Shown here: piece after piece, positions 43,801 to 53,014 of the stretch
Layout of the letters: the number at the start of each line of letters is the position of its first letter
How positions within the stretch are numbered: position 1 is the first letter of the stretch
NCBI GenBank assembly: GCA_951802425.1
Contig: OX637805.1
Span: 1,674,001 to 1,738,000 of the forward strand
Length of the DNA stretch: 64,000 nucleotides
Source: Clavaria fumosa
Taxonomy: Eukaryota > Basidiomycota > Agaricomycetes > Agaricales > Clavariaceae
Direction: 5' to 3'
Notes under the pieces: generated by a model
What the model saw: only the letters and a program-made list of their open reading frames with translations
The model's database searches: none
Told to the model about the DNA's origin: nothing
Translations under genes and position numbers: made by a program

Positions 43801-45314
43801 ACTATGGAGAGATGGTGGAGGAGGATGCACCAGTGCAGGTTTTCCCGGAAACGGAAGTCCGTGTGTCATTCACATCGGAAATGGAGACGCTACTCCAGAA
43901 AAATAGCGCGGTACACATACAGAAGCCGGAGGAGCTTGATGATGAGTGGACACGAGATCGTGCTGGACTCTGGCAAAAGGGGATAGTCACCTGGGTCCCC
44001 CTAGGAGCTCGTGAGGCCGTTCTCGAGTTTGAGCATGACCTCCCCGCTGCTGGACACCCTGGGCCCCGGAAGTTGAGAGCAGCACTAGTGAAGGGTTATT
44101 GGTGGCCGGACATGGTAAAAGATGCGGATCGGTATGCCCAGGGGTGTGAGACATGCCAGCGGACGAAGCCCGACCGTACCAAGCGTGCTGCCCCACTGCA
44201 CCCCCATCTGGTGCCCGATGGTCCCTGGTCGGTGATCTCATGGGACATAGTCGGTCCCCTCCCCCTCTCCCGTGGACATAATGCCATCCTTGTTATTGTC
44301 GACAAATTCACGAAACGGACACTGCTCGAAGCGATCGGGCTCGACCTCACAGGACTTGGAGCGGCGCGTCTCCTCCGGGATCGAGTGTTTCGTGACCATG
44401 GAGTCCCTCACAAGGTTGTGAGTGACCGGGGGTCCCAGTTCGTGTCCTGCTTCATGAAGGAGTTCTACTCCATGATCCGGGTAAAGGCAAATCCAAGTAC
44501 TGCCTTTCATCCGCAGACTGATGGACAGACGGAACGGGCGAACCAGGAGATGGAGATCTATCTCCGGGCTTACGTGGACCATCTCCAGGATGACTGGGCT
44601 GAATGGTTGTCCACTGCGGAGTTTGCTCTTAATAATCGTGAGCACTCAGCAACAGGACAGACACCTTTCTTCCTTGATTATGGACGACACCCATGGAATG
44701 GGGGGCTCCGGCCACCTTCTGAGGTGAACCCGGCGGCGGACGAGTGGATGGCTAAGCTCACGGAGTCCCGAAGAGCAGCCAAGGAGGCAATGGAGAAAGC
44801 AGTGGCAGCGATGAAGAAGAGCTATGATAAGGGGAAACGCCCAAGTCGGGAGTACTCTGAGGGAGATCTGGTCTGGCTGGATACTAGAAACTTGAAGATG
44901 GACCGGCCCTGTAAAAAGCTTGACAACAAGAGAGCAGGCCCCTTTGCAGTTGAGGAGAAGGTGGGACCTGCTGGGTATCGCCTCAAGCTCCCTCGGGCCT
45001 GGCGCATCCATCGGGTCTTCAATGAGTTGCTGTTGACACCATACCACCCCCCTTCCTTCCCTTCCCAGAACCTGCCTCCCCCTCCGCCCCCTACAATTGA
45101 TGATGACCACCTGGAGTATGATGTGGAGGCGATCCTTGATGTTAAGAAGGTGGGGCGTGGAGTGAGATACCTGGTGAAGTGGTTGGGATACCCTGTAGAG
45201 GAGAACACTTGGGAGCCACGACGGAACCTCACCAATGTGGCACTGCTTCTCCGGGACTTCTTCCTTGCTCACCCTGACAAGGCCAAGCTAGCTGGTCGGG
45301 ACGCCCAGCCTTAA
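40866..45314 (+). CDS. Chromovirus C Gag-Pol polyprotein, open frame of 1482 residues
   Basis: This single fused frame encodes all retrotransposition functions. Approximate residues: Gag 1-240; CCHC knuckle CCFRCHQTGHAVRFC at 245; protease LVDSGCTNC at 388; reverse transcriptase with YVDD at 712; RNase H ETDASN at 858; integrase zinc finger near 1062; core D in WDIVGP (1126), D in VVSDRGSQ (1187) and E in TERANQE (1228); chromodomain 1414-1465 ending ENTWEPRRNLTN. The ATG follows an in-frame GTG and is shared with A and B. Lack of a Gag/Pol frameshift matches Tf1. Several residues that are Arg in B are Trp or Cys here (RWHIPNLSAW, VSCFMKEF), consistent with CpG decay in its source lineage, so activity is uncertain. 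The leader insertion at 37800-40751 may block expression. Confidence 0.95.
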   Translation: MADHVAPPVAQPMRLDLSVAPFDGQKRNFRTFLRSLRLLFMANPTVYAVDLVKVLFALSKITGEGFAVEWANMKAEEILGSGKAGTWAEFVEEMKRAFDDPNDRATALADIAGLKQGATTAPEFFAKFEMLSRRAKLSAEKDSGILVHWLELNLSRRLVERIYGVSPMPETYGEWKVLAERLDAQQRRLDGILTERTPRPTVTPARPTATLPRPAVTISRPLVTPLLCTPDVAMARGWAPADERCCFRCHQTGHAVRFCPLPDTRLQVPRAQTRAAPCAPQMAEGYEKEIARLRACIELCERERRTPTGEKKCASPLSVPVPAASIPRYTILQRRHTRIGAEVKEEVRLAERLTRVRPEVRKHVPRELAIQVHLEAFSTGKGTTMKALVDSGCTNCFMDLEWAKGVGLEPSLLLNPITMYNVDGTQNRDGKVRYGIEVLVRVGDHQERIHFLLGKTQSHKVILGHDWLKRHNPDIDWQKAELSLTRCPPQCSPSPRAPAPLKTSTLASTSILDTRFPNSSPTPDWPSCYPLVFSEAKWDELPCSRPDFDIKIEFKKDPEHLSSKLYSLTRQEMVEMNRWVDEQLASGRIRPSKSPYASPFFFKHEKDKLRPIIDYSRLNAHLIKDKYPLPRIRDTVDVLKGASIYSKIDAKGGFPSMQVWPEHQHRCAFLTPRGLFEPAVMWFGLQNAPATFQRFMNHVLREEIAGGHVRAYVDDVIVFAEDLATHRYWMDRVLRKFGENGLCLKLSKCEFEKSEIIFLGMKISHNRLEHDPAKGAAVRDWPRPKNVKDVQRFNGMLNYLRWHIPNLSAWAKPLFRLTGNVPWKWEEEEEAAFRDLRQALVSAPVLALPQDKGRWKVETDASNLATGGVLSQQQTDGTWRVVDYISKALTAAEKNYDVYDKEFLAVIRALREWRAYLIGAEETIEIWTDHANLQYFRKPQKLKPRQVRWVGELQCFDFEIKYRTGKSNTKADALSRRPDYGEMVEEDAPVQVFPETEVRVSFTSEMETLLQKNSAVHIQKPEELDDEWTRDRAGLWQKGIVTWVPLGAREAVLEFEHDLPAAGHPGPRKLRAALVKGYWWPDMVKDADRYAQGCETCQRTKPDRTKRAAPLHPHLVPDGPWSVISWDIVGPLPLSRGHNAILVIVDKFTKRTLLEAIGLDLTGLGAARLLRDRVFRDHGVPHKVVSDRGSQFVSCFMKEFYSMIRVKANPSTAFHPQTDGQTERANQEMEIYLRAYVDHLQDDWAEWLSTAEFALNNREHSATGQTPFFLDYGRHPWNGGLRPPSEVNPAADEWMAKLTESRRAAKEAMEKAVAAMKKSYDKGKRPSREYSEGDLVWLDTRNLKMDRPCKKLDNKRAGPFAVEEKVGPAGYRLKLPRAWRIHRVFNELLLTPYHPPSFPSQNLPPPPPPTIDDDHLEYDVEAILDVKKVGRGVRYLVKWLGYPVEENTWEPRRNLTNVALLLRDFFLAHPDKAKLAGRDAQP

Positions 45315-45325
45315 GAGGGGGGTGA

Positions 45326-45614
45326 TGTTAGGATCGCTTATGTAAGCCATCCCAAAGTGCAGTTGTGGAGAAACTGGGGAGGGTTGTTGGAAGGTCACAT
45401 GACCTGTGGCTGTGGTCAGATTACATAATCGTAAGATCACATGACCTGGGCCTGGGCGCATCACGTGATCTGAGGGTCCGAGCGTGGGAAAGTCGGCAAG
45501 TCCCGAGGCTCTCGCTATATATACTGCGTCCTTTCCATTTTTGTACTCTTTTCCCCTTATCTTAGTATTGTCGTCATGACCTTACGCTTAAGTTGTGTGA
45601 GACCCAGTCTGATA
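45326..45614 (+). repeat. 3' LTR of chromovirus C
   Basis: This is a 289-bp copy identical to the 5' LTR. It follows the polypurine tract AAGAGGGGGGTGA and is followed by the duplicated ACAAG. Confidence 0.95.
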
Positions 45615-45957
45615 ACAAGTCTCATATGCAGCAGAGAAGGGTGCAGAGAATGCTGTGAATCTGCTCCCTCTGCTCCTTCGGAAAGTAAAGGTGGATATTA
45701 AAGTCTTCTGTCCAATGCAGCAGGCAATTGACAAGATGCTTGTTTCAACATGTCTGTAAAGTTCAATGCTCAGTTGGATAAGTGGTTGCTTGTAAGGCTC
45801 TTCTACTACATATAAGTATGTCATGCAGAATGACAATGTGCACTTTGGCTATGTATTTCGTATTTCGCGATAGCCTTTAAAAATATTGAACCAAGCCATC
45901 ACAAACACGGGTGCTTTACTTCTAGTAACGCAGGCCGCCGTCACGGCGCTACACATC
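45615..45957. other. Upstream region of the MFS gene
   Basis: 343 bases between the 3' LTR and the transporter start. No gene was seen. The young retroelement therefore sits directly upstream of this gene. Confidence 0.6.
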
Positions 45958-48900
45958 ATGACGACGCCTCCCAGTGCACGAGAGGCGTTGCTGCATCCTC
46001 GCAGGACGTTCGGCACACCAGAGGTTCCGCTCGATCATGACGAAGGTTCGCTAGGGCCGCCGCGGAACTTCCTGCAACGACTGTTAGCGTGCGGTCGCGA
46101 TCGGCGTGGATATAATTTAGCTGCATTATGGGAGGGGAATTCGAGCGGAAGAGATGATAGATCCAGCTCAGAGCCGCTGCCAATACCAAGCGCACTGCAT
46201 TCGGTCGGTGAGCCGTACTCAACGCCATTGCCGACCCTGTCCATTATCGTTTTATCTATCGTGCGTCAGATTATGCTTTTCTGTCTGATGGAACACTCAT
46301 GTCTGAATGGTAGGCTATGCTTGGAGAGTTTCTGTCTGCCAATGTCTGCTTGCCATTCCTACTCTTTATGGTCAAAGGCACGTTTATTTTCATGCCACTT
46401 ATTCCTCGACCACTAAGACCCCATTAGGCTTCGGAGGATTCTCAAATGACGCGGAAGTTGCATACTGGACAGGAATACTCGGTTTGTAATCGAGACTACA
46501 ACTGCACTGCTTCTGTTGAATTTCGCTCGATAGTGGCGACGTTTTTCTTGACCCAATTTGTGACCTCATTGCTCTGGGTTTGTGTTTGTCTTGACTTATC
46601 AACTTACACTCTCAATATATTATCCACAGGCGACAGTAGCCGCAAAACATGGCCAGCGGAGTGTCTTGCTTGCGTCACTCCTTGGCTCTGCAGTTACTTG
46701 TACAATCTTCGGCACGTGCACTTCGCTTCGGCAAGCTATTGCCGTGCGCCTCCTTCAAGGGGTATTTGCGGGGGCGATCGGCGTGGCAAGAGGGTGCGTC
46801 ACGTTTGTCACCGATCCTAGCAACGAGGGTAGGGCGTACGCAATCCTTGGGTATGAGTTTCACGGCTTTGTATTTGTAACATTGTTTATGAGCATGTATG
46901 TTAGGTTTTGCTGGGGAATCGGTGGTGTTATTGGTGCCATAATTGGTGGCTCGTGTACGACTCTAATTTTCACTGCATGACGCTGTTGACATTGTTGCAG
47001 TCGAAACGCCCGCCTCGAAGTGGCCCCAATTTTTTGAGAAGTACCCGCTCTTTGTCACCTATCCTTACCTTCTTCCATGTATATTGGCCTCTCTGATTAC
47101 CTTCTCCGGTATGAGCTTGTATCAATCTGCAGTACTTTTCTCTTAATTATGTTGTAGGCGCAATACTGTCCCTTTTCCTGGGGCCTGACGCTGGTCCTCG
47201 AGAAGGCGCCATCCGTCTCCTTGGGAAAGACGATAATATGCATCCAATTCCTGAAGAACCGCCATCTCCAACCAGTCCTAGCGAAGAACGCCCAGGTATC
47301 ATGGCTGTTCTTCGAAGGAAAATATCGCTTCCTTTCTCCGGACGCTTTTCTCCAAGGCATCATGACTCTCCATCGATGTCTTCTCCCGTTCCCTTGTCGC
47401 CCCACGCTTCTCGTCCAATACCAATTCTGCACAGTTCTAGGTCCCCGTCGAGACCGAGCAGAGCAAGTGGCTCGGCCTACGGTTACTCTGGTAACTTCAG
47501 GAATCGCCTAGCCAGCAACGCTACCGCACGGAGGTGGAGCTTTTCAAACAGAAGGCAGAGAGGCGGCGAAGCTGATGGTATCGGCACACCGCAGGAAGGG
47601 GAACTTAACTTTGCGCAGAGGCTTCTAATGGCCAACGAGAATGCTGTTACCAACATTGCGGACCTTTGGGTTGCAGCCGCCATGAATGTCGACAATGAAG
47701 AGCCATTTGATATGGATACAGAGATGGGTGAACCGGAAGAAAGTGAACTGGGCGAGTTGTTTGAGTCAGACATTGCTTTCGGGTCAAGCCCCCCTGTACC
47801 TGGGCGGCTGTCGCACCGAAGTTCGAATGCTTCTTCCCGTCCGCCATACGCTTCACCACAACACCGGACCATGTCGCCGCTGCGTCGCACCAGGACCACC
47901 TCGCCCCGTTACCAATCCAGAGAAGGCATATCGCCGACGGATCTGCGCATTCGACGTTTCTCCACCATGGGTTCTGCTCAAGTCCCATCCATATTCTCAC
48001 ATTCGGGCGTGCGGACACCCCCCGACAGACAACCCCCGAGGTCCCCGAATGATACACCTTTGCCTCCCATTAACGAAGGCCAAGCATCCGTGGCTGTCTC
48101 TGAAAAATCAACATCTTTGACGTCGCAGATTCCCTTCTTGATTGTTGTACAGTATGGCTTATTGGCACTGCATTCAACCACTCACGATCAGATATTCATG
48201 TCCTACTTGGTCTCGTACGTGCCCCCTTCTAATCTCCTTATCTCTGTTGAACTGTTTCACAGGAAGTACGAAGCGGGTGGCCTAAATCTGAACGCAGCCA
48301 ACTTCGCGCAACTAAGTTTGTCTGATCTATCCTCCTTGGAAATGATTTTGCCTATAACGTCTTTTGACAGTCGCCTTAATGTCTCTCGCTCAAATTGCGT
48401 ATCAATTTTATTTGTACCCGTGAGCTTCCCCACCTCCATTTCTTAGGCTCCGGCTTACAGCTTGAGTTTCTGTCCGATAGAAATATGGGGTTCGTTACTC
48501 CCTTTGTTGCCTTAAGTGAGACCTTATCATATTTTTTATAGGCCTCCCAGAGGACGTTTTTCGCATCTCGCCATGTTTCGCATCGGGTCATGCCTCTTCA
48601 TACCATCCTACTTAACCGTCATCCTCTACCGCGCATTCGCGAGTCCCTCAGGCGATGGTAGTCCCGTAATTATGCTCGGTAAGCTCGATTCTGCGATTGT
48701 TTTCTGTGCCCGCTTATGGACAATCGTTCAGGTCTGACACTGAGCACGTAAGCTTCGTTTATTACTCTTTTGCCTGACTCTTGATCATGTGCTATATAGG
48801 GCATTGCGTTATTGTGGAATGACGTTCAGTTACACGGCGATTTCAATTCTTCTCAACTACAGTATGTCCCTTGCCATCCGACTTCTTCTTTCTTATGTTT

Positions 48901-49169
48901 CCATCAATGTAGTGACACCGCCGTCTGCCGTTGGATACGCAAATGGCATTGCCCAAAGCATCGTCAGCCTTGCTAGATGCATTGGACCCGTTTTTGGCGG
49001 CTATGTAAGCCCGTCCAGTGCTCATCGCTCCGCGGAATATTGACACATAACTACTGCACAGCTTTGGTCTGTCAGCGTCCAGGACCACCCCACGGGCTAC
49101 CCTCTCGGATTTTTCGTCTGCTCAGCGGCTTGCGCTGTGGCCATCTGTACCAGCTTCGTCATTCGGTAG
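45958..49169 (+). CDS. Major facilitator superfamily transporter, ZIFL/YCR023c-like
   Basis: This is a membrane carrier with two six-helix halves and a very long central cytoplasmic loop; the substrate is unknown. Membrane segments include PTLSIIVLSIV, VATFFLTQFVTSLLW, ASLLGSAVTCTIFGT, LGFCWGIGGVIGAIIGG and YPYLLPCILASLITFSG. The signature RLLQGVFAGAIGVARGCVTFVTD is that of the drug:H+ and zinc-induced-facilitator group. The loop (about 47220-48090) is Ser/Pro/Arg-rich. The second half includes PFLIVVQYGLLALHS, RYCGMTFSYTAISILLNY and NGIAQSIVSLARCIGPVFGGY. Many 48-60 nt introns interrupt the gene; boundaries were read from motif continuity. ATG 45958 opens MTTPPSAREALLHPRRTFGTP, and the stop at 49167-49169 follows AICTSFVIR. 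Confidence 0.82.
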
Positions 49170-49340
49170 AACTAGATATATCGCATCTTGTATTGTATGG
49201 TAACCCCCGCACGGACCTATCACGCGACTAGGTCGCAAACTCGCCACAGCGTATGACGTCAGCGCAGCATCCTTTACCCCATAAACGCTCGCCACCTTCA
49301 ACGTTCGGCTCAAAGAGATCGCAAACATATAAAAACGAGA

Positions 49341-49617
49341 ATGCGTCCGACTCGCCCCGTGCGAGACACTGTCCATAGCCCTCCCCCTCCCGGTGGCTCA
49401 GGAGGTGCGGCTAAATTCTTCAAAAACCCGCCTGGCGGCAAGAACAACGTGGTGAGTTCGATGGTCTTCGCGCATGAGCGGCCAATCTTGGGGTGACTGA
49501 AGAGGTCTGTCCATGCAGGCCCTAGGAGTGGCGGCTCTCATCACTCTCACGGGCGCCGTGTATTACTGGGGATATAGAGATGTGGATAGGAGACACAGCG
49601 TGAGCGCACATGCTTGA
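49341..49617 (+). CDS. Small single-pass membrane protein, 69 residues
   Basis: Two exons (49341-49451 and 49519-49617) with a 67-nt intron (GTGAGT...TGCAG) give an exact 70-codon frame. A Pro/Gly-rich N-terminus (HSPPPPGGSGG) leads to KFFKNPPGGKNNV, then one hydrophobic helix ALGVAALITLTGAVYYWGY and a charged tail DVDRRHSVSAHA. The size and layout resemble small mitochondrial inner-membrane assembly or subunit proteins, but no family could be assigned. It is convergent with PWP2. Confidence 0.65.
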
Positions 49618-49952
49618 CTTTTGTGGACCGCTTAACCCCTCCCCGGAAATGTTGACTAGAAGAGAGGAACAGAAAATAAATGAAATGCCGATCGATGAGA
49701 AAAAACGCGCTTCGTCTTCTCCATTGCGCGCCTTTGAGAAGAAGATCCGAATTATGCTGCCGATGTCGTTTCTGTTATCTCAAACAAGTGACCGTAGGAG
49801 GGGTCAAGCAAGAATGCGCATTTCCACGTCAGAATGCCCAACTTTTGACTGATCTATGATGTATGACAAAGTCGAAGCATTTTCCTCGCACCTGTAATAT
49901 AGTACGCTTCAAAAAACAAAACAAAAAAAACGAGATGCGAATGAATAGTCAC

Positions 49953-52900
49953 TCACAGCCTCGCTATTGATTGCTGCGACTCCGATAGGGCCTTATGTAG
50001 GACCCTGAAAACGCTAGCATATTCTCCGTTCCGCTCCTTCAGATAGCTCCCATGAGCCCCCAGCAGCGCATTCGCCCACAGCAAATCGAACTCCAAATGT
50101 GGGCTCTTCTCGAGGTGCTCCGCGACGAACCTGAGCAGCATGTGCACGTACATCACCGGCAGCTGGCGGGCAACAAGCCGGATGTCCGCCGCCGGCACCG
50201 ACTCGAAGACGCGGTGGATGACGGGCTTCTCGTTCAGCCGGAACGCCATGACGAGGGCCTTCAGATGCTCGCGGTTCGCGAGCATCGCCAGCACGGACTG
50301 CGGCGTCAGGTCCAGCGACAGATCGAACGGATCGAAAGCCACGGTGTCGTCGAGCGAGTAGATGAGGAGCCCCTCCGTCGACGCCGCCGCCCACGCACGC
50401 CCCGTCGGAGAAAACCGCACGCACTTGGTCCGCGCCTCCTGCCGGTACCTCCGTTTCGACAGATCCGTCGCGCCTCTCGACGCCCCCGGCAGACTCAGGT
50501 CCATCCTGTCCTCCAGGTCGCTCTCGTCGCCCCGTGTGTTGATCAGGTCCCGATTGATCCCGGCCTCGTTGACCTTCCTGCTGTCCAAAAACTCCTCCGT
50601 CCCGTCGAGCGAGAGGTTCTGGGAGATCTGGAACTTCCTCAGCATGACACCTTCCCCATCGCTCACGTCGTACAGCACGACGTATTTGCTGCTCCCGCCC
50701 GCAAGCAGGCACCGGCCGTCCGCGGAGTACGCGAGGCTGTTGAACGCCTTCCCTGAGGCGTTGTTCGCGGCCGTCACCTTGTCGTCCGCCTTCCGTCCGC
50801 CCGAAATATCCTTGCGCCCGTGGATCACGTTCGTCTGCTTCCCCAGCTGCACGTCGAACACGGTGATCTGCCCGTCGAGCGTCGCGGCCACGAGCTCCTT
50901 GCCGTCCGGGCGGAACTCGACCGCGAGGACGTCCGAGCCCAGCGTCAGCGGCTCGACCGCGCGCGAGCGCCCAAACACGCTCCACACGCGGACGGTGCGG
51001 TCCCACGAGCCGCTCGCGAGCTGGTTCGCCCCCGCGGGGGCGAACGCGAGGGCGCTCACGGGGCCCTCGTGCCCGGCCAGCACGGACAGCAGCGCCCCGC
51101 TCTGCACCGACCACATGAACACCTCGAACGAGTCCGTCGAGCCGGCCGCGACCACCTCGCCCGACGGGTCGACGGCGAGGCACGAGAACTGCACGGGGCG
51201 CGGCGAGGTGAACGTGCGGAAGTTCCGGAAGCGCAGCAGGTCGTGCGCGCGCACGGTCCCGTCGAGCGAGGCGGAGAACAGCACCTGCCCGTGCTTGGCG
51301 AACGCGAGCGTGCTCACCGAGGCGGTGTGCTCGCTGAACGTCACGAAGCAGAAGCCGCTGTGCGTGGACCACACCTTGACCTTGCCGTCGTCGCCGCCCG
51401 TCGCGATCGTCTGCCCGTCCGGCGCATACGCCAGCGTGTTCATGTCGAAGTAATGGCCCTGCTGCTTGAGGATGTACGACTCCGACTGCCACTCCCACAC
51501 GACGAGCTGGCCGAGTTTCCGGGCCCCCAACGCCAGCCACTCCCCAGACGGGCTGATGGCGACGGAGGAGATCTTCTCCTGAGAGACGCTGAGCGTGTGG
51601 AGGTTCGTGAAAGCGGGCATCTCCCAGAGGCCGAAGACGCCGCTGGAGAAGCCCACAATGAGGATGTTGGAGGCGACGTGGAACGCCGTGCACACGACTT
51701 TAGTATCGGGCTGGTTAAAGTAGTGTCGCTTGCGTATGCCCCATCGTGTGTTTGCGATCTGCTTCACGTCGCTGGGGTCTGTTGGGTCCGCTTCGCCATC
51801 GGCCATCTCAGACCCTGATTCATCCGCATTTTCGTCGGGCTTCGCCCGCCAGCTGAACACGGCCCCGTCTCGACTGGCCGTATAAATCTGAGGAGAATTC
51901 GAACGTGTAATGCAATAAAGTGAGAACGACAATACACACCGTTCGACAATCAGAAGCAAAGTAGGCGTTCAGGATTGCGTCCCTGTGGCCTGCAAAGGTT
52001 TTGGGTCGGAAGCCTTCCACCGGGTCAAGAGTGAATAAACGGGCAGTCATGTCTTTCGAGGTCGTTAAGAAACATCTTTAGCCAAGCATTCAGCACACGG
52101 CGAGGGCGGACAGCATGTACTCGAACAGACGACCAACGTACTTCGAGTCAGGAGCCCACGTGATGCTAAGAACCTCATCGTGATGCCCAGTGTACGTCCT
52201 GTGCAGATTAAACGGCGCAAACTCGCGGACCAGATGGTTCGGCGTGTGCCACACTTGAACGTGCGCATCATGCGTGGCCGCAATATATCTAGGTGGCGGA
52301 CCATGCGCTCAGAACGCCGATGCGAAGGGGGGGGGGGGGGGGGGGGGGGGGGGTTTGGTGTACTTTGAGAACAACCAAAAAACACATACTTTCCGTCCGG
52401 GGAGAACGCGATGTCTTTCACGGGCTTTTGGAAGTTGAAGTGATGCAGAACGACGCCGCGTCGGAAATTGACGAGCAGCGCACGACCATCTACACGCCGC
52501 CGGCGGGGGGACGGGGGTCGAGAAAAAACCCATCAGCACATCTCTCCCAGACAGATCCGCGGAGCCCAGAGGCTACCCGCGATGCCAAGAACGACGGCAA
52601 CACACACACACACACACACACACACATACCTTCGTCGACGGATATGAGGACGTGCCCATCTGGGCTCTGCGCGATCGCCGCGATGTTTTTCCTGTTCTCG
52701 CACGGGAGGGTGTATGACTTGTTGCTGCGCTGCGGCGTGAGTTTCCGCTGAAGAAAAGAGGAGGAAAAAGAGAGAAAAAAAAGAAAAAAAATCTTTGGGT
52801 GGGTCTCCTTACTTGACAAGGTCGAACACCGATACGCGGTTGCCTACCGGGCTCAAAAGCGAGTTGCCGTCGCGGGTGAAGACGACGTTGCCCTGGCTGT

Positions 52901-53014
52901 ACACGGTACCGCAAAGGTTGGAGAACTGTACATGCCAGCAGGTTAGGTTTCAATCCACCATCCAGGGTTTCCCCCAAAAAAATGGAGCATTCTGGCCTTA
53001 TAGTTCGCTTTCAT
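49953..53014 (-). CDS. PWP2: Periodic tryptophan protein 2 (U3 snoRNP/UTP-B subunit)
   Basis: This is a WD40 scaffold of the small-subunit processome, acting in the nucleolus in 18S rRNA maturation. Exon 1 encodes only MKANYK (start 53014). The next gives FSNLCGTVYSQGNVVF and LLSPVGNRVSVFDL. Later exons carry KSYTLPCENRKNIAAIA, SVDEDGRALLVNFRR, APDSKCFLTTSKDMTARLF and RPKTFAGHRDAILNAYFASD. The last long exon (to 49953) holds a second WD40 propeller (GDDGKVKVWSTHSGFC, SGSWDRTVRVWSVFGRSRAVEPL) and a C-terminal Utp12 domain (QLPVMYVHMLLRFVAEHLEKSPHLEFDLLW). Intron 1 starts with GC rather than GT. The phase of the next intron (donor near 52815) could not be reconciled exactly. An intron near 52340 holds a 27-base G run. 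Confidence 0.92.
52327..52353 (+). repeat. 27-base poly-G run inside a PWP2 intron
   Basis: This is an uninterrupted G homopolymer on the + strand, so poly-C in the pre-mRNA. Its length is likely variable or an assembly limit. Confidence 0.9.
52601..52626 (+). repeat. (CA)13 microsatellite inside a PWP2 intron
   Basis: Thirteen perfect CA units lie just after a PWP2 donor site on the minus strand. Confidence 0.95.

Larger units (their letters stand above)
37049..45614 (+). mobile_element. Chromovirus C: young LTR retrotransposon carrying a nested DNA transposon
   Basis: This is a Ty3/gypsy element of the self-priming Tf1/sushi type. The 289-bp LTRs (37049-37337 and 45326-45614) are identical by eye, and ACAAG at 37044-37048 is repeated at 45615-45619 as a 5-bp target duplication. 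The primer-binding site is at 37339-37349, the leader 37350-40865 (split by a 2952-bp transposon), the open Gag-Pol at 40866-45314, and the polypurine tract at about 45314-45325. Without the transposon the element would be about 5.6 kb, as in element B. LTR identity means insertion was very recent, and the DNA transposon came later still. Confidence 0.95.

Noticed and set aside
36934..45634. CTCATATGCAGCAG found on both sides of chromovirus C (about 36934 and 45621)
   Set aside because: It is not at the element borders; the true target duplication is ACAAG. It is more likely a chance or local repeat of flanking DNA.
50052..51818. Long + strand frames opposite PWP2, rich in R, H and L
   Set aside because: They are shadows of the GC-rich PWP2 last exon; the minus-strand protein is unmistakable.
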